From CAZNFR01 sp964572225 (GTDB taxonomy: Bacteria; Bacteroidota; Bacteroidia; Bacteroidales; GCA-2748055): 64,000 bases of DNA. The notes under the pieces are model-generated. The model was not told where the DNA came from. It searched no databases and worked only from the letters and a program-made list of their open reading frames with translations. Shown piece by piece: positions 26,309 to 35,922 of this stretch. The stretch's first letter is position 1. Each line of letters starts with the position of its first letter. The position numbers were made by a program, and so were the translations under genes. The stretch lies in contig CAZNFR010000009.1 in the NCBI GenBank assembly GCA_964572225.1, positions 1 to 64,000 of the forward strand, given 5' to 3'.

Positions 26309-27910
26309 CTAAAATCCGCTTAATTCAAGATACACGGTGGGGATCAGTAAAAGAAAACCCAGAACGATCAGAATGATCATAAAGGGAGTGATCCATTTGA
26401 CCCAGCGGTCGTAGGGTATTTTTGCAACACCCAGGACCCCGATAAGCACCCCGGAAGTGGGGGTGATCATATTGGTGAATCCGTCACCAAACTGAAAGGC
26501 CATAACGGTGGCCTGCCTGGAGACCCCAATCAGGTCAGAGAACTGGGACATCATGGGCATGGTAAGTGCAGCTTTTGCCGAACCTGATGGAATTACCACA
26601 TTGATAAGGGTCTGAAAAACATACATCATCCCAACCGAGGCCAGTTTCCCGAAATCGCTCATCCCCTCCGAAATGTAATACAACAGGGTATCAATGATCT
26701 TACCATTTTCGAGTACAAACAGAATACCACCGGCCAGACCTACAATCAGGGCCGCGGAAAGAATGTCCTTCACCCCCGTAAGAAAAAGGTCGGTGATCTG
26801 GTTGGCTCCTCTGCTTATGGAAATTCCTGCAGCAATACCCATAACAAAGAATAAAGTGGCGATCTCCATGATGTACCATCCATAACCCATAACCCCGGTA
26901 ATCAGAAACAAAATGGTGAAAAGCAAAATGTTCAGAATGAAAAAATGAACCGACTTCTTTAGCGCAAAATAGCCCGAAAGCAGAAAAAGTCCGGACAGTA
27001 CCGGAAGGGCAGGAAGGACAAAACTGCTGTTTCCGATGCTCATTTCGGTCGAGGGATTTAATACCCCGGCAAGGATTAAGATAATGCTTAGGGTTCCCCA
27101 GGCCCACCAGGCAGCTTTTGGGGTATAGAATTTTATTTCCTCATTTCCTGAAGCTTTGCGGTCTCTCCAGTATTGATCAATAGCATAGACGGGCGATTTC
27201 TCGGGATTCCGGTAAATCTTTCGGGCATACCGGAGCACCCAGGCAATACCCACAACGTTGATGACCAGCCAGCAAAACAACCTGTATTCAATTCCGGAGA
27301 AAAGTGGAATGCTGGAGAGTCCCTGGGCTATCCCTATGGTAAAGGGATTCAGAAGAGCTCCGGCAAAACCCAACCCTGCTCCGACAAAACACATGGAGAC
27401 CCCTACAATGGAGTCGTACCCCATGGTAATGGAGAGAGGAACAAATATGATAATGAAAGCGATGGTTTCTTCACTCATTCCGAAGGTGGCGCCAAATAAA
27501 CTGAATATCAGCATAATAAGTGTGATGATTATGTTGTTTACCCCCAGGTAGCGTACCAGCCGGAAGCGCTCCAGCTTTTTGGTAAACCCCAAAAAGGAAA
27601 AGATTCCCACATCAATGGCCTTACTTTCATTCATGATCCAGAAAGCTCCTCCGATGATCAGAATAAACACAATGATATCGGCCTTGTCCACAAAGCCTTC
27701 ATAAAAGGAAGAAAAAATCTCCCAGGTTTGAGGCTGATTCTCTACATAGCTGAAAGAGTCCTGTTTTATCACCTCCCTTTCAGTCCCGTTTACCACAATG
27801 GTTTCCCTTTCAAATTCACCTCCCGGGACGACCCAGGTTAACACTGCCGAAAAAACAACAATGGAAAAAACAATTACATAGGTGTGCGGAATTTTTTTGC
27901 CTTTAAACAT
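26309..27910 (-). CDS. YfcC-family (DcuC/ArgR antiporter-like) membrane transporter
   Basis: A 533-residue polytopic transporter of the YfcC / C4-dicarboxylate anaerobic carrier group. The N-terminus (KIPHTYVIVFSIVVFSAVLTWVVPGGEF) is diagnostic, as are FGATFGMSEETIAFIIIFVPL, IPSGSAKAALTMPMMSQFSDLIGVSRQ, and FQFGDGFTNMITPTSGVL near the C-terminus. Related proteins transport short-chain fatty acids, dicarboxylates or amino acids, and the substrate cannot be read from sequence. It is divergent from the relA/spoT homologue with 147 bases between starts. Confidence 0.9.
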   Translation of the reverse strand: MFKGKKIPHTYVIVFSIVVFSAVLTWVVPGGEFERETIVVNGTEREVIKQDSFSYVENQPQTWEIFSSFYEGFVDKADIIVFILIIGGAFWIMNESKAIDVGIFSFLGFTKKLERFRLVRYLGVNNIIITLIMLIFSLFGATFGMSEETIAFIIIFVPLSITMGYDSIVGVSMCFVGAGLGFAGALLNPFTIGIAQGLSSIPLFSGIEYRLFCWLVINVVGIAWVLRYARKIYRNPEKSPVYAIDQYWRDRKASGNEEIKFYTPKAAWWAWGTLSIILILAGVLNPSTEMSIGNSSFVLPALPVLSGLFLLSGYFALKKSVHFFILNILLFTILFLITGVMGYGWYIMEIATLFFVMGIAAGISISRGANQITDLFLTGVKDILSAALIVGLAGGILFVLENGKIIDTLLYYISEGMSDFGKLASVGMMYVFQTLINVVIPSGSAKAALTMPMMSQFSDLIGVSRQATVMAFQFGDGFTNMITPTSGVLIGVLGVAKIPYDRWVKWITPFMIILIVLGFLLLIPTVYLELSGF

Positions 27911-28057
27911 GCCGGGGTGATTTTGATTTTAAAGAAAGCAGTCTAACTTGTATTTTTGGGAATTAAAGAAAAGAAAAATTTCAGAATGTAGGTACCCTCC
28001 CCGGGGTTTTTAATGACATCAAAACCGGCTTAAGGGTATTGAAGGCTTTTATGGTAC

Positions 28058-30262
28058 ATGGAAAACAAAGACCCTATCCTTAATCGCAGTTCCCTGCTAA
28101 CCCGTTACAGGAAACTGGTTAAATACGCAAGGGAAAACGGCAGCGAAAAGGATGTAGTCAATCTTAGGGCTGCCCTTAAATGGCTGGAGGAAAGTCATTT
28201 GAATGATCCTCTTTACCATTGGTCATCCCCGGTGATACACAATGCCCTGGATATTGCGCTTATTCTTTCTGTGGAAATGGGACTGGGAACCGTGTCGGTT
28301 ATCGCAGGACTCCTGTATCAGGATGTACAGGAAAAACGGATCAGCCTGGACAGAATATCCGTGGAATACGGGGAGAAGGTTGCGGAAATCACGGGAGGTC
28401 TTGCAAGGATTACCGAGATTAAATCGGATAAGGTATCGAACCAGGCGGAGAATCTAAGAAACCTGATCCTGACCATGGCGAGGGATGTTCGTGTGATCCT
28501 GATTAAGATCGCCGAAAGACTTTTTGCCATGAGGAAGCTGGACGACCTGCCCGGAGAGCAAAAGATCGTGGTGGTATCCGACAGTAAGTACATTTACTCA
28601 CCGATTGCCCATCGACTGGGGCTTTACAATATCATGCTGGAGTTTGAAGATATTGCCCTTCGCTTCCTGGATCCTGAAAGCTATGCACACATTGAGAAAA
28701 AATTAAAAGCTACCCGCGCCAAAAGAAATCGCTTCATCCAGGAGTTTATCGGACCCGTAAACGAGATTCTGAAGAAGAACCGGATCAGTGCTGAGATTAA
28801 GGGTCGACCCAAAGCCATCTCTTCGATCTGGAGAAAGATGAAAAGTCAGAATGTAGAATTTGATGAAGTTTACGACATCTTCGCTATCCGCATCATTATC
28901 GAAACCAAACCTTCCAGGGAGAAGGCCGATTGCTGGAGGGTTTACTCTCTCATCACCGACCTGTATAAACCGAATCCTGACAGGCTTAGGGACTGGATAT
29001 CGGTTCCCAAGTCGACCGGATATGAATCCTTGCACACCACCGTGGTTGTCCCGGGAGGTACCTGGGTTGAGGTTCAGATCCGGTCGCGCCGGATGGACGA
29101 CATTGCCGAAAGGGGGTTTGCAGCACATTGGAAATACAAAGGGATCAAGGATGAGGCAGGCATAGACAAATGGCTTTCGAGGGTAAGGGATCTGCTGGAT
29201 AATCCGGAAGGGGAGGGACATAATGTGCTGGATGATCTCCGTCTGAACCTGGAAAACAAGGAGATCTTCGTTTTTACCCCTCAGGGAGACCTGAAAAAGT
29301 TTCCCAACGGGGCGACGGTTCTTGATTTCGCCTTCGATATTCACTCGGCCATCGGCTCCAGTTGTGTGGGTGCAAGAATTAACGGTAAGAACCGCCCGAT
29401 CCGGTATACACTGAAAAACGGAGATAAAGTTGAAATTATCCGGTCCAAGCACAAAAAGGCCAATGAAGACTGGTTAAACTACGTAGTAACCTCCAAGGCG
29501 AAATCCAAGATAAAGCAGGCACTGAAGGAAGCCAGACTGAAGGAGGCCGAGAATGGCAGGGAGATGCTTAAAAGAAGGTTCAAGAACTGGAAGATTGAAT
29601 ACGCGGATCCCAACATTCGCAAGTTGCTCGCACATTATAAGTACAATGATGCACTGGACCTGTATTACGATATCGCAACCGAAAAACTGGATCTTCTGGA
29701 GATCAAGGAAATAATACTGTCACCGGAAAGTAAGACTGTTGCCGGTTCAACGGTTGAAAACCCTTCAGCCGAAACTGAAAAGGCCCTTGAGACAGCGCTT
29801 GAGCAGTCGCAGGATTACCTGGTTATTGACGAGAAGCTGTCTGGGCTTGATTACCGGCTTGCGAATTGTTGCAATCCGATTTTTGGTGACAGGATATTCG
29901 GTTTTGTAACGGTTAATTCGGGGATTTCCATACACCGGATGAATTGCCCTAATGCCCAGGAACTCCTTTCCAGATATGGTTACCGGGTGGTGAATGCCAG
30001 GTGGACGAAATCGGAGAAGGATCATCATTTTTTGGCGACTCTCAGGATAACCGGGATCGATGATATTGGAATTGTGAATACCATATCGGAGGTGGTTTCC
30101 CGTGACCTGAAAGTGAACATGCGGTCGTTTCAGATGGAAACCAGTGAAGGTTTGTTTGAGGGGAACATTAAGGTTTTTGTGCGGGATACCGATCATTTAG
30201 AGATGTTGAAAAGACGGTTGCACAAACTGAAAGGGGTAAATTCGGTGCGAAGGATTGATTGA
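28058..30262 (+). CDS. Long RelA/SpoT homologue with degenerate hydrolase site
   Basis: A 734-residue RSH protein. An HD-type region covers about 50-165, a synthetase domain about 245-360 (RPKAISSIWRKM, YDIFAIRII, GYESLHTTVV, VEVQIRS, AAHWKYK), a TGS domain about 400-465, a helical part, the Cys-rich region (LANCCNPIFGD) and a C-terminal ACT domain (about 660-734). The hydrolase catalytic His-Asp is Gln88-Asp89 (LLYQDVQE), and the distal ADRLHN-type motif reads AERLFA, so ppGpp hydrolysis is probably lost. The synthetase loop reads RLRD, similar to the RxKD of bifunctional enzymes rather than the ExDD of E. coli RelA. It therefore likely acts as a synthetase, with a separate hydrolase elsewhere. 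Confidence 0.93.
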   Translation: MENKDPILNRSSLLTRYRKLVKYARENGSEKDVVNLRAALKWLEESHLNDPLYHWSSPVIHNALDIALILSVEMGLGTVSVIAGLLYQDVQEKRISLDRISVEYGEKVAEITGGLARITEIKSDKVSNQAENLRNLILTMARDVRVILIKIAERLFAMRKLDDLPGEQKIVVVSDSKYIYSPIAHRLGLYNIMLEFEDIALRFLDPESYAHIEKKLKATRAKRNRFIQEFIGPVNEILKKNRISAEIKGRPKAISSIWRKMKSQNVEFDEVYDIFAIRIIIETKPSREKADCWRVYSLITDLYKPNPDRLRDWISVPKSTGYESLHTTVVVPGGTWVEVQIRSRRMDDIAERGFAAHWKYKGIKDEAGIDKWLSRVRDLLDNPEGEGHNVLDDLRLNLENKEIFVFTPQGDLKKFPNGATVLDFAFDIHSAIGSSCVGARINGKNRPIRYTLKNGDKVEIIRSKHKKANEDWLNYVVTSKAKSKIKQALKEARLKEAENGREMLKRRFKNWKIEYADPNIRKLLAHYKYNDALDLYYDIATEKLDLLEIKEIILSPESKTVAGSTVENPSAETEKALETALEQSQDYLVIDEKLSGLDYRLANCCNPIFGDRIFGFVTVNSGISIHRMNCPNAQELLSRYGYRVVNARWTKSEKDHHFLATLRITGIDDIGIVNTISEVVSRDLKVNMRSFQMETSEGLFEGNIKVFVRDTDHLEMLKRRLHKLKGVNSVRRID

Positions 30263-30373
30263 GTGAGGGCTCAACCCGGTTGTTTGTCGATAAATGTCTG
30301 CCAATGATCGAAGAAATTTTCTTTTCATTGGATTTCACGGGAATTTTGAGGGAGTAATCAAACATTTAACGCC

Positions 30374-30475
30374 ATGGATTCCTCCTATTTTGTTTATCCT
30401 AACGAACTTGTTAACCCGGCGAAAAGTGTAGCCGAAGTTTTTAAAAAAGGGAGGCTTCAGGCTATTATTAACTAA
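30374..30475 (+). CDS. Possible 33-residue small ORF
   Basis: An ATG-started frame of 33 codons (MDSSYFVYPNELV…) ends in TAA 11 bases before the next lipoprotein gene. It lies in the 224-base gap after the RSH gene. The opening residues look coding-like, but there is no family and no ribosome-binding site, so this may be chance or a leader peptide. Confidence 0.2.
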   Translation: MDSSYFVYPNELVNPAKSVAEVFKKGRLQAIIN

Positions 30476-30486
30476 ATTTTAATCTG

Positions 30487-31218
30487 ATGAAACGAAAAAT
30501 TTTCATTTTCACTCTGCTTTTGATGGTGACGTTTGGGGGTTGCCTTGTAAAGAGCCTTCATCCTTTTTATAAAGAATCGGATGTGGAATTCAGGGAAGCC
30601 CTGATTGGAACCTGGACCGATTCGGAAGGAAATACCTGGGAGTTCACCCAAGCTGAAGAACCCACTAGTTTTATGGGCGAGCCCAAAATGAAGGATGCTT
30701 ACCGGGTAATTTTGAAAGACAGCGACTCCACGGAGCAGGATTCGTATTTTATCCTTACCCTCTTTCAGCTTAACTCCCTCTATTTTTTCAATTTTGAACC
30801 CATGAGGGAGGAAAACATCGGAGACAGTTTCGGGGCCCTTCATTTTGTGCCCGGGCATTCCGTGGCCAGAGTTCATTTTTTTGGGGACTGGAATGTGCTG
30901 TTTCATTGGTACGATGAAGACTGGCTCAACACCTTGTTCGAGGAAAACCGGGTTAAGATCTCTCATGAGATTATTGAACCCTTCGGCTATTCTGAAAAAT
31001 CTTATATTTTAACCGCGTCCACCGAAGAATTGCAGAAGTTTCTCGTAAAATTCGGACCGGAGACAGATATTTTTTCGAAGATTAATTACGGCAGCATTCC
31101 CGTTGAAGAGGAACCTGCTGAAATTCAGAAAAGCATCGACTTTTTGCTCGAGGAAGTGGAGGACGCTTTTATGGGAATGACGCCGGTATTGGTTAATATG
31201 AGGAAAACGCATGAATAG
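30487..31218 (+). CDS. Lipoprotein of unknown function preceding a LytS/LytTR pair
   Basis: A 243-residue protein with a lipoprotein signal (lipobox TFGGC, Cys at residue 19). The mature part starts LVKSLHPFYKESDVEFREALIGTWTDSEGNTWEF, an opening seen in several Bacteroidota lipoproteins whose GTW segment suggests a lipocalin-like beta-barrel. It overlaps the sensor kinase gene by 8 bases, so it is the first gene of a three-gene operon. It may present or sense the signal for the kinase (inference). Confidence 0.82.
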   Translation: MKRKIFIFTLLLMVTFGGCLVKSLHPFYKESDVEFREALIGTWTDSEGNTWEFTQAEEPTSFMGEPKMKDAYRVILKDSDSTEQDSYFILTLFQLNSLYFFNFEPMREENIGDSFGALHFVPGHSVARVHFFGDWNVLFHWYDEDWLNTLFEENRVKISHEIIEPFGYSEKSYILTASTEELQKFLVKFGPETDIFSKINYGSIPVEEEPAEIQKSIDFLLEEVEDAFMGMTPVLVNMRKTHE

Positions 31219-32257
31219 TTTGTTTAAATGGATGAGGAAGGCAGCCGGGAAAAAGTGGATACAACACGGGATTTTCTGGTTGCTTTCCTTCAGGGTATTG
31301 CTGGAGATCTTTTCCAGCTCATCGGAGATTATGAAAATTGATTACCTCTATACCCTGGTTTTTGTTATAACCATCCTTATTCCGGTTTATCTGAATCTGC
31401 AACTCGCCCTTCCCCTTTTTTTCAATCGCAGGAAATACCTGATATATTTTCTTTCGGTAGTGGTGCTGATCGGTTTTTTCAGTTTTTTTAACCAGTTTAC
31501 CTTTAACCATTTGGTGGACCTGATCTTTTCCGGTTATTATTTTATATCCTACTATGAATTGGGAAATATAGCAAAGTTCCTTTTTGTTTTCATGGGATTA
31601 ACTACGCTGCTGAAGCTTTCCGGAAGCTGGTTTGCCCTCATGGAGGCCCGGGAAACGATAATTTCGGAACAAAAACTGAGGATAGAGAATGAACTGAGTG
31701 CACTCAAGGCCCAGGTCAATCCACATTTTATGTTTAACAGTCTGAATAATATCTATTCCCTTAGTCTGAAGGATTCTGAAAAGACCCCGGAAGCGATTCT
31801 GAAGCTGGGGGACATCCTTCGCTACGTAATTTATGAAGCAAGGGAGGACTTTGTTCCTTTGGAGAAAGAGATCAAATTAATCAGAGACTATATTGATCTT
31901 CAAAGGCTTCGTGTTCGGAAAGCCGATATTAGGTTTGCCTATCCCGAGGAAGTGGCAGAGGTGGAAATAGCCCCCTTGCTTTTCCTGCCGCTGGTTGAAA
32001 ATGCTTTCAAGCATGGGATCAAGGCCGAGACTTCGGAGGGTTTTCTGCATGCGAAATTATCGGTTATGGGTAAAGATCTTAGCTTTTCCTGCGTAAATAA
32101 TAAGCCCTCTGAAGTTAGGAAGGAAGACAAGGATGGGGGAACGGGGATCGAGAATGTTAAGCGCAGGCTTGAACTGACCTATCCCGGTAAGTATAGTTTC
32201 CTTATAGAAGATAAGGGAAAATCGTTTAACATTGTACTAAATCTGAAAATGCAATGA
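31211..32257 (+). CDS. LytS-type sensor histidine kinase
   Basis: A 348-residue kinase of the His_kinase (LytS/YpdA-like) group. Four membrane helices lie in about residues 18-140, followed by a short coiled coil. The phosphorylated His is H172 in QVNPHFMFNSLNN, followed by LRYVIYE, PLEKEIKLIRDYIDLQRLR and the ATPase motifs LVENAFKHGI and GTGIENVKRRL. It overlaps the upstream lipoprotein by 8 bases and the response regulator by 4 bases (ATGA), forming a coupled operon. The input is unknown; there is no large periplasmic domain. Confidence 0.94.
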   Translation: MNSLFKWMRKAAGKKWIQHGIFWLLSFRVLLEIFSSSSEIMKIDYLYTLVFVITILIPVYLNLQLALPLFFNRRKYLIYFLSVVVLIGFFSFFNQFTFNHLVDLIFSGYYFISYYELGNIAKFLFVFMGLTTLLKLSGSWFALMEARETIISEQKLRIENELSALKAQVNPHFMFNSLNNIYSLSLKDSEKTPEAILKLGDILRYVIYEAREDFVPLEKEIKLIRDYIDLQRLRVRKADIRFAYPEEVAEVEIAPLLFLPLVENAFKHGIKAETSEGFLHAKLSVMGKDLSFSCVNNKPSEVRKEDKDGGTGIENVKRRLELTYPGKYSFLIEDKGKSFNIVLNLKMQ

Positions 32258-32964
32258 TCCTAAATTGTCTTGTTGTGGATGACGAACCCCTGGCCGTTGA
32301 GGTACTCGAAAGCTATATCTCGGGGGTTTCTTCATTACATCTGGGAGGAGTATTTGAAGATACCGTGGCAGCGGGTAACTTTTTGCGGGAGAACAGGGCC
32401 GATCTGATATTCCTGGATATTAACATGCCAGGCCTTTCAGGGATGGAGTTTTTACGCTCACTTCACGATCCGCCAATGGTAATATTCACAACTGCATATC
32501 CTGAGTATGCGGTAGAAGGATTCGAGGCAAATGCCATAGATTATCTGCTGAAACCTTTTTCCCTGGAACGATTTCTGAAAGCGGTCAATAAAGCCTTTGA
32601 AAAAGGCCGTATAAACAGGAAAGTGCAGGGTGAGCCCGGACTGCTTTGGTTCAGGGCAGATAAAAAGCTGCACAAGGTAAATCCGGATTCCATTAAATAT
32701 CTCAGATCAATAGGAGATTACGTTAAGATTTGCGGAAGTGAGGGCCCGATCCTGGTTCATGATACCATCCGGGAACTCTCCGTCCAACTGGAACATTTTG
32801 GAATCCGGCGGGTTCACCGTTCCTGGTCGGTGGCACTTCGGAAAATTGAATATATTGAAGGAAATGCCATTTTTATTGCTGGAGAACAGATTCCTATTGG
32901 CAGAGCATACAGGGAAGAATTTTTCCGTATGCTTAATCAGGACGGAAAAACCAGGTCCGAATAA
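32254..32964 (+). CDS. LytTR-family response regulator
   Basis: A 236-residue regulator with an N-terminal receiver (acidic pair D9/D10, phosphoacceptor D55 in FLDINMPG, Lys in YLLKPFS) and a C-terminal LytTR DNA-binding domain (about 130-230; IKYLRSIGDYVKI, HRSWSVALRKIEYIEG, IPIGRAYREEF). It is translationally coupled to the LytS-type kinase by a 4-base overlap. The TonB-dependent receptor gene begins 128 bases downstream on the same strand and is the nearest candidate target. Confidence 0.95.
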   Translation: MILNCLVVDDEPLAVEVLESYISGVSSLHLGGVFEDTVAAGNFLRENRADLIFLDINMPGLSGMEFLRSLHDPPMVIFTTAYPEYAVEGFEANAIDYLLKPFSLERFLKAVNKAFEKGRINRKVQGEPGLLWFRADKKLHKVNPDSIKYLRSIGDYVKICGSEGPILVHDTIRELSVQLEHFGIRRVHRSWSVALRKIEYIEGNAIFIAGEQIPIGRAYREEFFRMLNQDGKTRSE

Positions 32965-33092
32965 AAGATCCTGCCATTTAACAATCATTGCTCTACCTGT
33001 GTTAGTCTGATGATTTTTCGATTTTAAGATCGATCCTGATTAATCCGGGAAAAGCAGTTGCTTCCCGGTTGAACTATTAAAGCTGTTTTTCT

Positions 33093-35363
33093 ATGAAGCA
33101 AGTCATAAGCCTGTTTGGAATTCAGGTCCTTTTACATGCTCTTGGCACCGGATTATTTGCACAGGTAAAGGGAAAGGTGGTAGATGCTGCCACTGGTGAG
33201 CCTCTTCCGGGAGCAAGCGTTGTTTATTCCAGGGAAGAAGCTGTTGTTACCGATACAAAAGGATATTTCAAACTGGAACATGCAGGTCCGATTGACAGTT
33301 TGGATATCAGGCATTTGGGGTATACACGAAAGGTGGTTGCACATCCTCTGGATTTTCAAATTTACAAACTTGAGCCAGATCCGCTAATGATTTCGGAGGC
33401 CGTGGTTACGGCCAGCCGAATTCCGGTTTCCCTCAAAAAGTCACCAGGCAGTCTAAGTTTGGTTAATTTACTCCAAACTGACCGTCTGAACGAAGCTTCC
33501 GTGAATAATGTTTTGAATTCTATACCAGGGGTTTACGTTGCTGGAGGAACACTAACTACTAATCGATTGATTATTAGAGGAATAGGCTCAAGGACTCCCT
33601 ATAACAGCAATCGGATCCGGGTTTATTTTGATGAATTTCCGCTGACCACCGGAGACGGGGTGAGTACGCATGAAGAATTGTCACCGGAGCTGATCAGTAA
33701 GACAGAAGTTCTCAAAGGGCCTGGGTCGGCACTTTATGGTTCGGGTCTTGGAGGGGTCGTAAAGTTGATCCCGGGAATTCCCTTTGGAGAGGGATTATCT
33801 GGGAATTCAGGGGGTGAATTCGCTTCCTTTCTTACCAGGGATTATCAGGCCCGGGTTAATTTTAGCAGCAGCCAAAGTTTTATCAGTCTTACAGGCAGTT
33901 TATTTGATTCTGAGGGGTACAGGGAAAATAACCAAACGAGGAGAGAACAGATCTTTCTGTATGGAGGACGGGAAAATCAAAACCTGGAACTCCGAATTCT
34001 ATTGCTTTATACGGGACTTTACGCGCAGATTCCCAGCTCCTTGAATATTGAGGATTTTGAATCGGACCCTTCCTCGGCAGCGGATAATTGGGCCCGGATT
34101 GGAGGATATGAAGATAACGACAAATTTTTTGGCGGACTTAGACTGAGTTACCAATGGAATGAAAAATCATCCACCAATTGGGTAATTTTTGGTTCTGCAA
34201 CGGGAACCTACGAATCCAGACCCTTTAATATCCTTGAGACCAGTGGAAACGCGGTGGGGACCCGATTTTTTTATGAATTGGAAAATCCGGGATTCACACT
34301 CAGGGCGGGGGGAGAATTGTTTTCCGAAAAAAATAACTGGAAAATATTCGAGACTCAAACAGGTCAACAGGGTTCCAGATTGAATGAGAATCAGGAAAGC
34401 AGACAGTATGCCAACGTTTTTTTCCATTCCAGGTTAGGGTTTATTTCAGGACTGATTATGGAACCAGCCCTTAATATTAACATTCTTTCCTACCGAGTTG
34501 ATGATCTTTTCCTGCAAAATGAAGACCGTTCAGGCGATTATTCCTACGAGCCTGTTGTATCGCCCCGGCTGGGATTCAACTATACGATTAATTCCAAAAC
34601 AACGGTCTACTGGGGAGCCGGACATGGTTTCTCTGCCCCTTCACTGGAAGAAACCTTATTACCGGAAGGAGAGGTTAACACCTCCCTTAAACCCGAATCG
34701 GGCTGGAATTTTGATCTGGGTCTGAGAAAAAGCTTTCTCGAAGGCAGGCTTTTTTCCGATGTCAGCCTTTACCATATCCGGCTTAGCAATCTGCTGGTTA
34801 ACAAACGGATTGCGGAGGATATTTTTTCCGGGATCAATGCCGGAAGGGCCAACTATACCGGATTGGAGGGGTTTCTATATTATTCTGTTTTTCCGGTTGA
34901 GTTACAGAGTCGTTATTCCCTTTTGTTGAGAGGTGGTGTAACTCTTTCGAACAACAAATTCATTGAATTTACAGACGATGGGATTGATTTCTCCGGAAAT
35001 CATTTGCCCGGAATACCAAAAGTGTTAGTAAATCTGGATGCCTCTTTTTCGGTTTTGGAAAATTTCAATGCTCACCTGGGCTACCAGTTTTTCGGTGAGC
35101 AATACCTGGATGATGGCAATACAGGAACATATCCGGGAAAGGGGGTTCTTTCCCTAAAGCTTACCCGGGGTTTCAGGATCCCTTCTTCAGATTTTAAGAT
35201 CAGGTTTTATGGAGGAGTACAAAATATCATGAATAACCAATATGCTTCCATGATATTGATAAACGCTCCTTCTTTTGGAGGAGCGCGTCCCAGGTACTAT
35301 TACCCGGCCAATCCCAGATCGTATTTTCTGGGACTGCGCCTGGAGTTTAATGACAGTAACTAA
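33093..35363 (+). CDS. TonB-dependent outer-membrane receptor
   Basis: A 756-residue receptor with a signal peptide (about 1-24), a carboxypeptidase-regulatory-like domain (about 25-95, VKGKVVDAATGEPLPGASVVY), a plug domain (about 105-230, with NSIPGVYVAGG, IIRGIGSRTPY, VLKGPGSALYGSGLGGVV) and a 22-strand barrel ending in an aromatic strand. There is no SusD gene next to it, which argues against a polysaccharide-utilisation pair and leaves siderophore, cobalamin or metal uptake possible. It follows the LytTR regulator co-directionally and may be under its control. Confidence 0.94.
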   Translation: MKQVISLFGIQVLLHALGTGLFAQVKGKVVDAATGEPLPGASVVYSREEAVVTDTKGYFKLEHAGPIDSLDIRHLGYTRKVVAHPLDFQIYKLEPDPLMISEAVVTASRIPVSLKKSPGSLSLVNLLQTDRLNEASVNNVLNSIPGVYVAGGTLTTNRLIIRGIGSRTPYNSNRIRVYFDEFPLTTGDGVSTHEELSPELISKTEVLKGPGSALYGSGLGGVVKLIPGIPFGEGLSGNSGGEFASFLTRDYQARVNFSSSQSFISLTGSLFDSEGYRENNQTRREQIFLYGGRENQNLELRILLLYTGLYAQIPSSLNIEDFESDPSSAADNWARIGGYEDNDKFFGGLRLSYQWNEKSSTNWVIFGSATGTYESRPFNILETSGNAVGTRFFYELENPGFTLRAGGELFSEKNNWKIFETQTGQQGSRLNENQESRQYANVFFHSRLGFISGLIMEPALNINILSYRVDDLFLQNEDRSGDYSYEPVVSPRLGFNYTINSKTTVYWGAGHGFSAPSLEETLLPEGEVNTSLKPESGWNFDLGLRKSFLEGRLFSDVSLYHIRLSNLLVNKRIAEDIFSGINAGRANYTGLEGFLYYSVFPVELQSRYSLLLRGGVTLSNNKFIEFTDDGIDFSGNHLPGIPKVLVNLDASFSVLENFNAHLGYQFFGEQYLDDGNTGTYPGKGVLSLKLTRGFRIPSSDFKIRFYGGVQNIMNNQYASMILINAPSFGGARPRYYYPANPRSYFLGLRLEFNDSN

Positions 35364-35368
35364 ACTGA

Positions 35369-35896
35369 TCAGTCCTTTTTTTCTTCGGAGTATTTCAGGA
35401 TCTCCTTATCCAGTTCCTGAAGAAGATTTAGAAGGTTTTTGATATCTTTTTTACCGGTCGTGGTGGTAGGCAGTCGATTATCATGGTTTTTATATTCCAG
35501 ATAAATCTGCATACCAAGTTGGGATGCGGCTTTTTTCTTTTGATCGTTGAGTTTGTTGATTTCATACTGGTCGCGGTATTTCTCTGCGACCTCCTGTGCC
35601 GATTGAACTGCTTCCTGTGTAAGCTCGGTTCCTCTGCTCCAAGCAGATAGGGAAACTACCCTGATCCGGCCAAATATTTTTTCACTGTAACTGGCCACTC
35701 TTTCTCCGAATTCACCGGCTTCTTCTGAAAAAACCCGGGCTCCTTCCGTAATATTATCACGGGCTTCATCCCAGAACCCTGACTTTCCGGCTGTTTCTGA
35801 GATATCGGAAAAACGTTCTTTTGCCGAATCCACCCTTTCCGTTACTTCATCTTTTATTTCTTCTTTTTCCTTCTTATTCTTATTTGTATTTGCCAT
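35369..35896 (-). CDS. Highly charged helical (apolipoprotein/LEA-like) protein
   Basis: A 175-residue protein without signal peptide or membrane helix, composed almost entirely of amphipathic helix, rich in Lys, Glu and Ala. Repeating patterns (SAKERFSDISETAGK, EEAGEFGERVASYSEKIFGR, TQEAVQSAQEVAEKYRDQYEINKL) resemble apolipoprotein or LEA-like stress proteins. The C-terminal 60 residues form a separate Lys-rich helical piece. I recognise no family. It is co-directional with the coiled-coil lipoprotein gene 26 bases upstream, so the two are probably co-transcribed. Confidence 0.8.
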   Translation of the reverse strand: MANTNKNKKEKEEIKDEVTERVDSAKERFSDISETAGKSGFWDEARDNITEGARVFSEEAGEFGERVASYSEKIFGRIRVVSLSAWSRGTELTQEAVQSAQEVAEKYRDQYEINKLNDQKKKAASQLGMQIYLEYKNHDNRLPTTTTGKKDIKNLLNLLQELDKEILKYSEEKKD

Positions 35897-35922
35897 GGTT
35901 TATAATTTTTTAAGATTAAACA

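Noticed and set aside
28703..29452. Long minus-strand frame (249 codons) inside the RSH gene
   Set aside because: It is the antisense shadow of a strongly conserved gene. The translated sequence shows no domain, and the RSH domains account for the region fully.
33093..35363. SusC of a polysaccharide-utilisation locus
   Set aside because: There is no SusD-like gene next to it, and it is shorter than typical SusC proteins (about 1000 residues).
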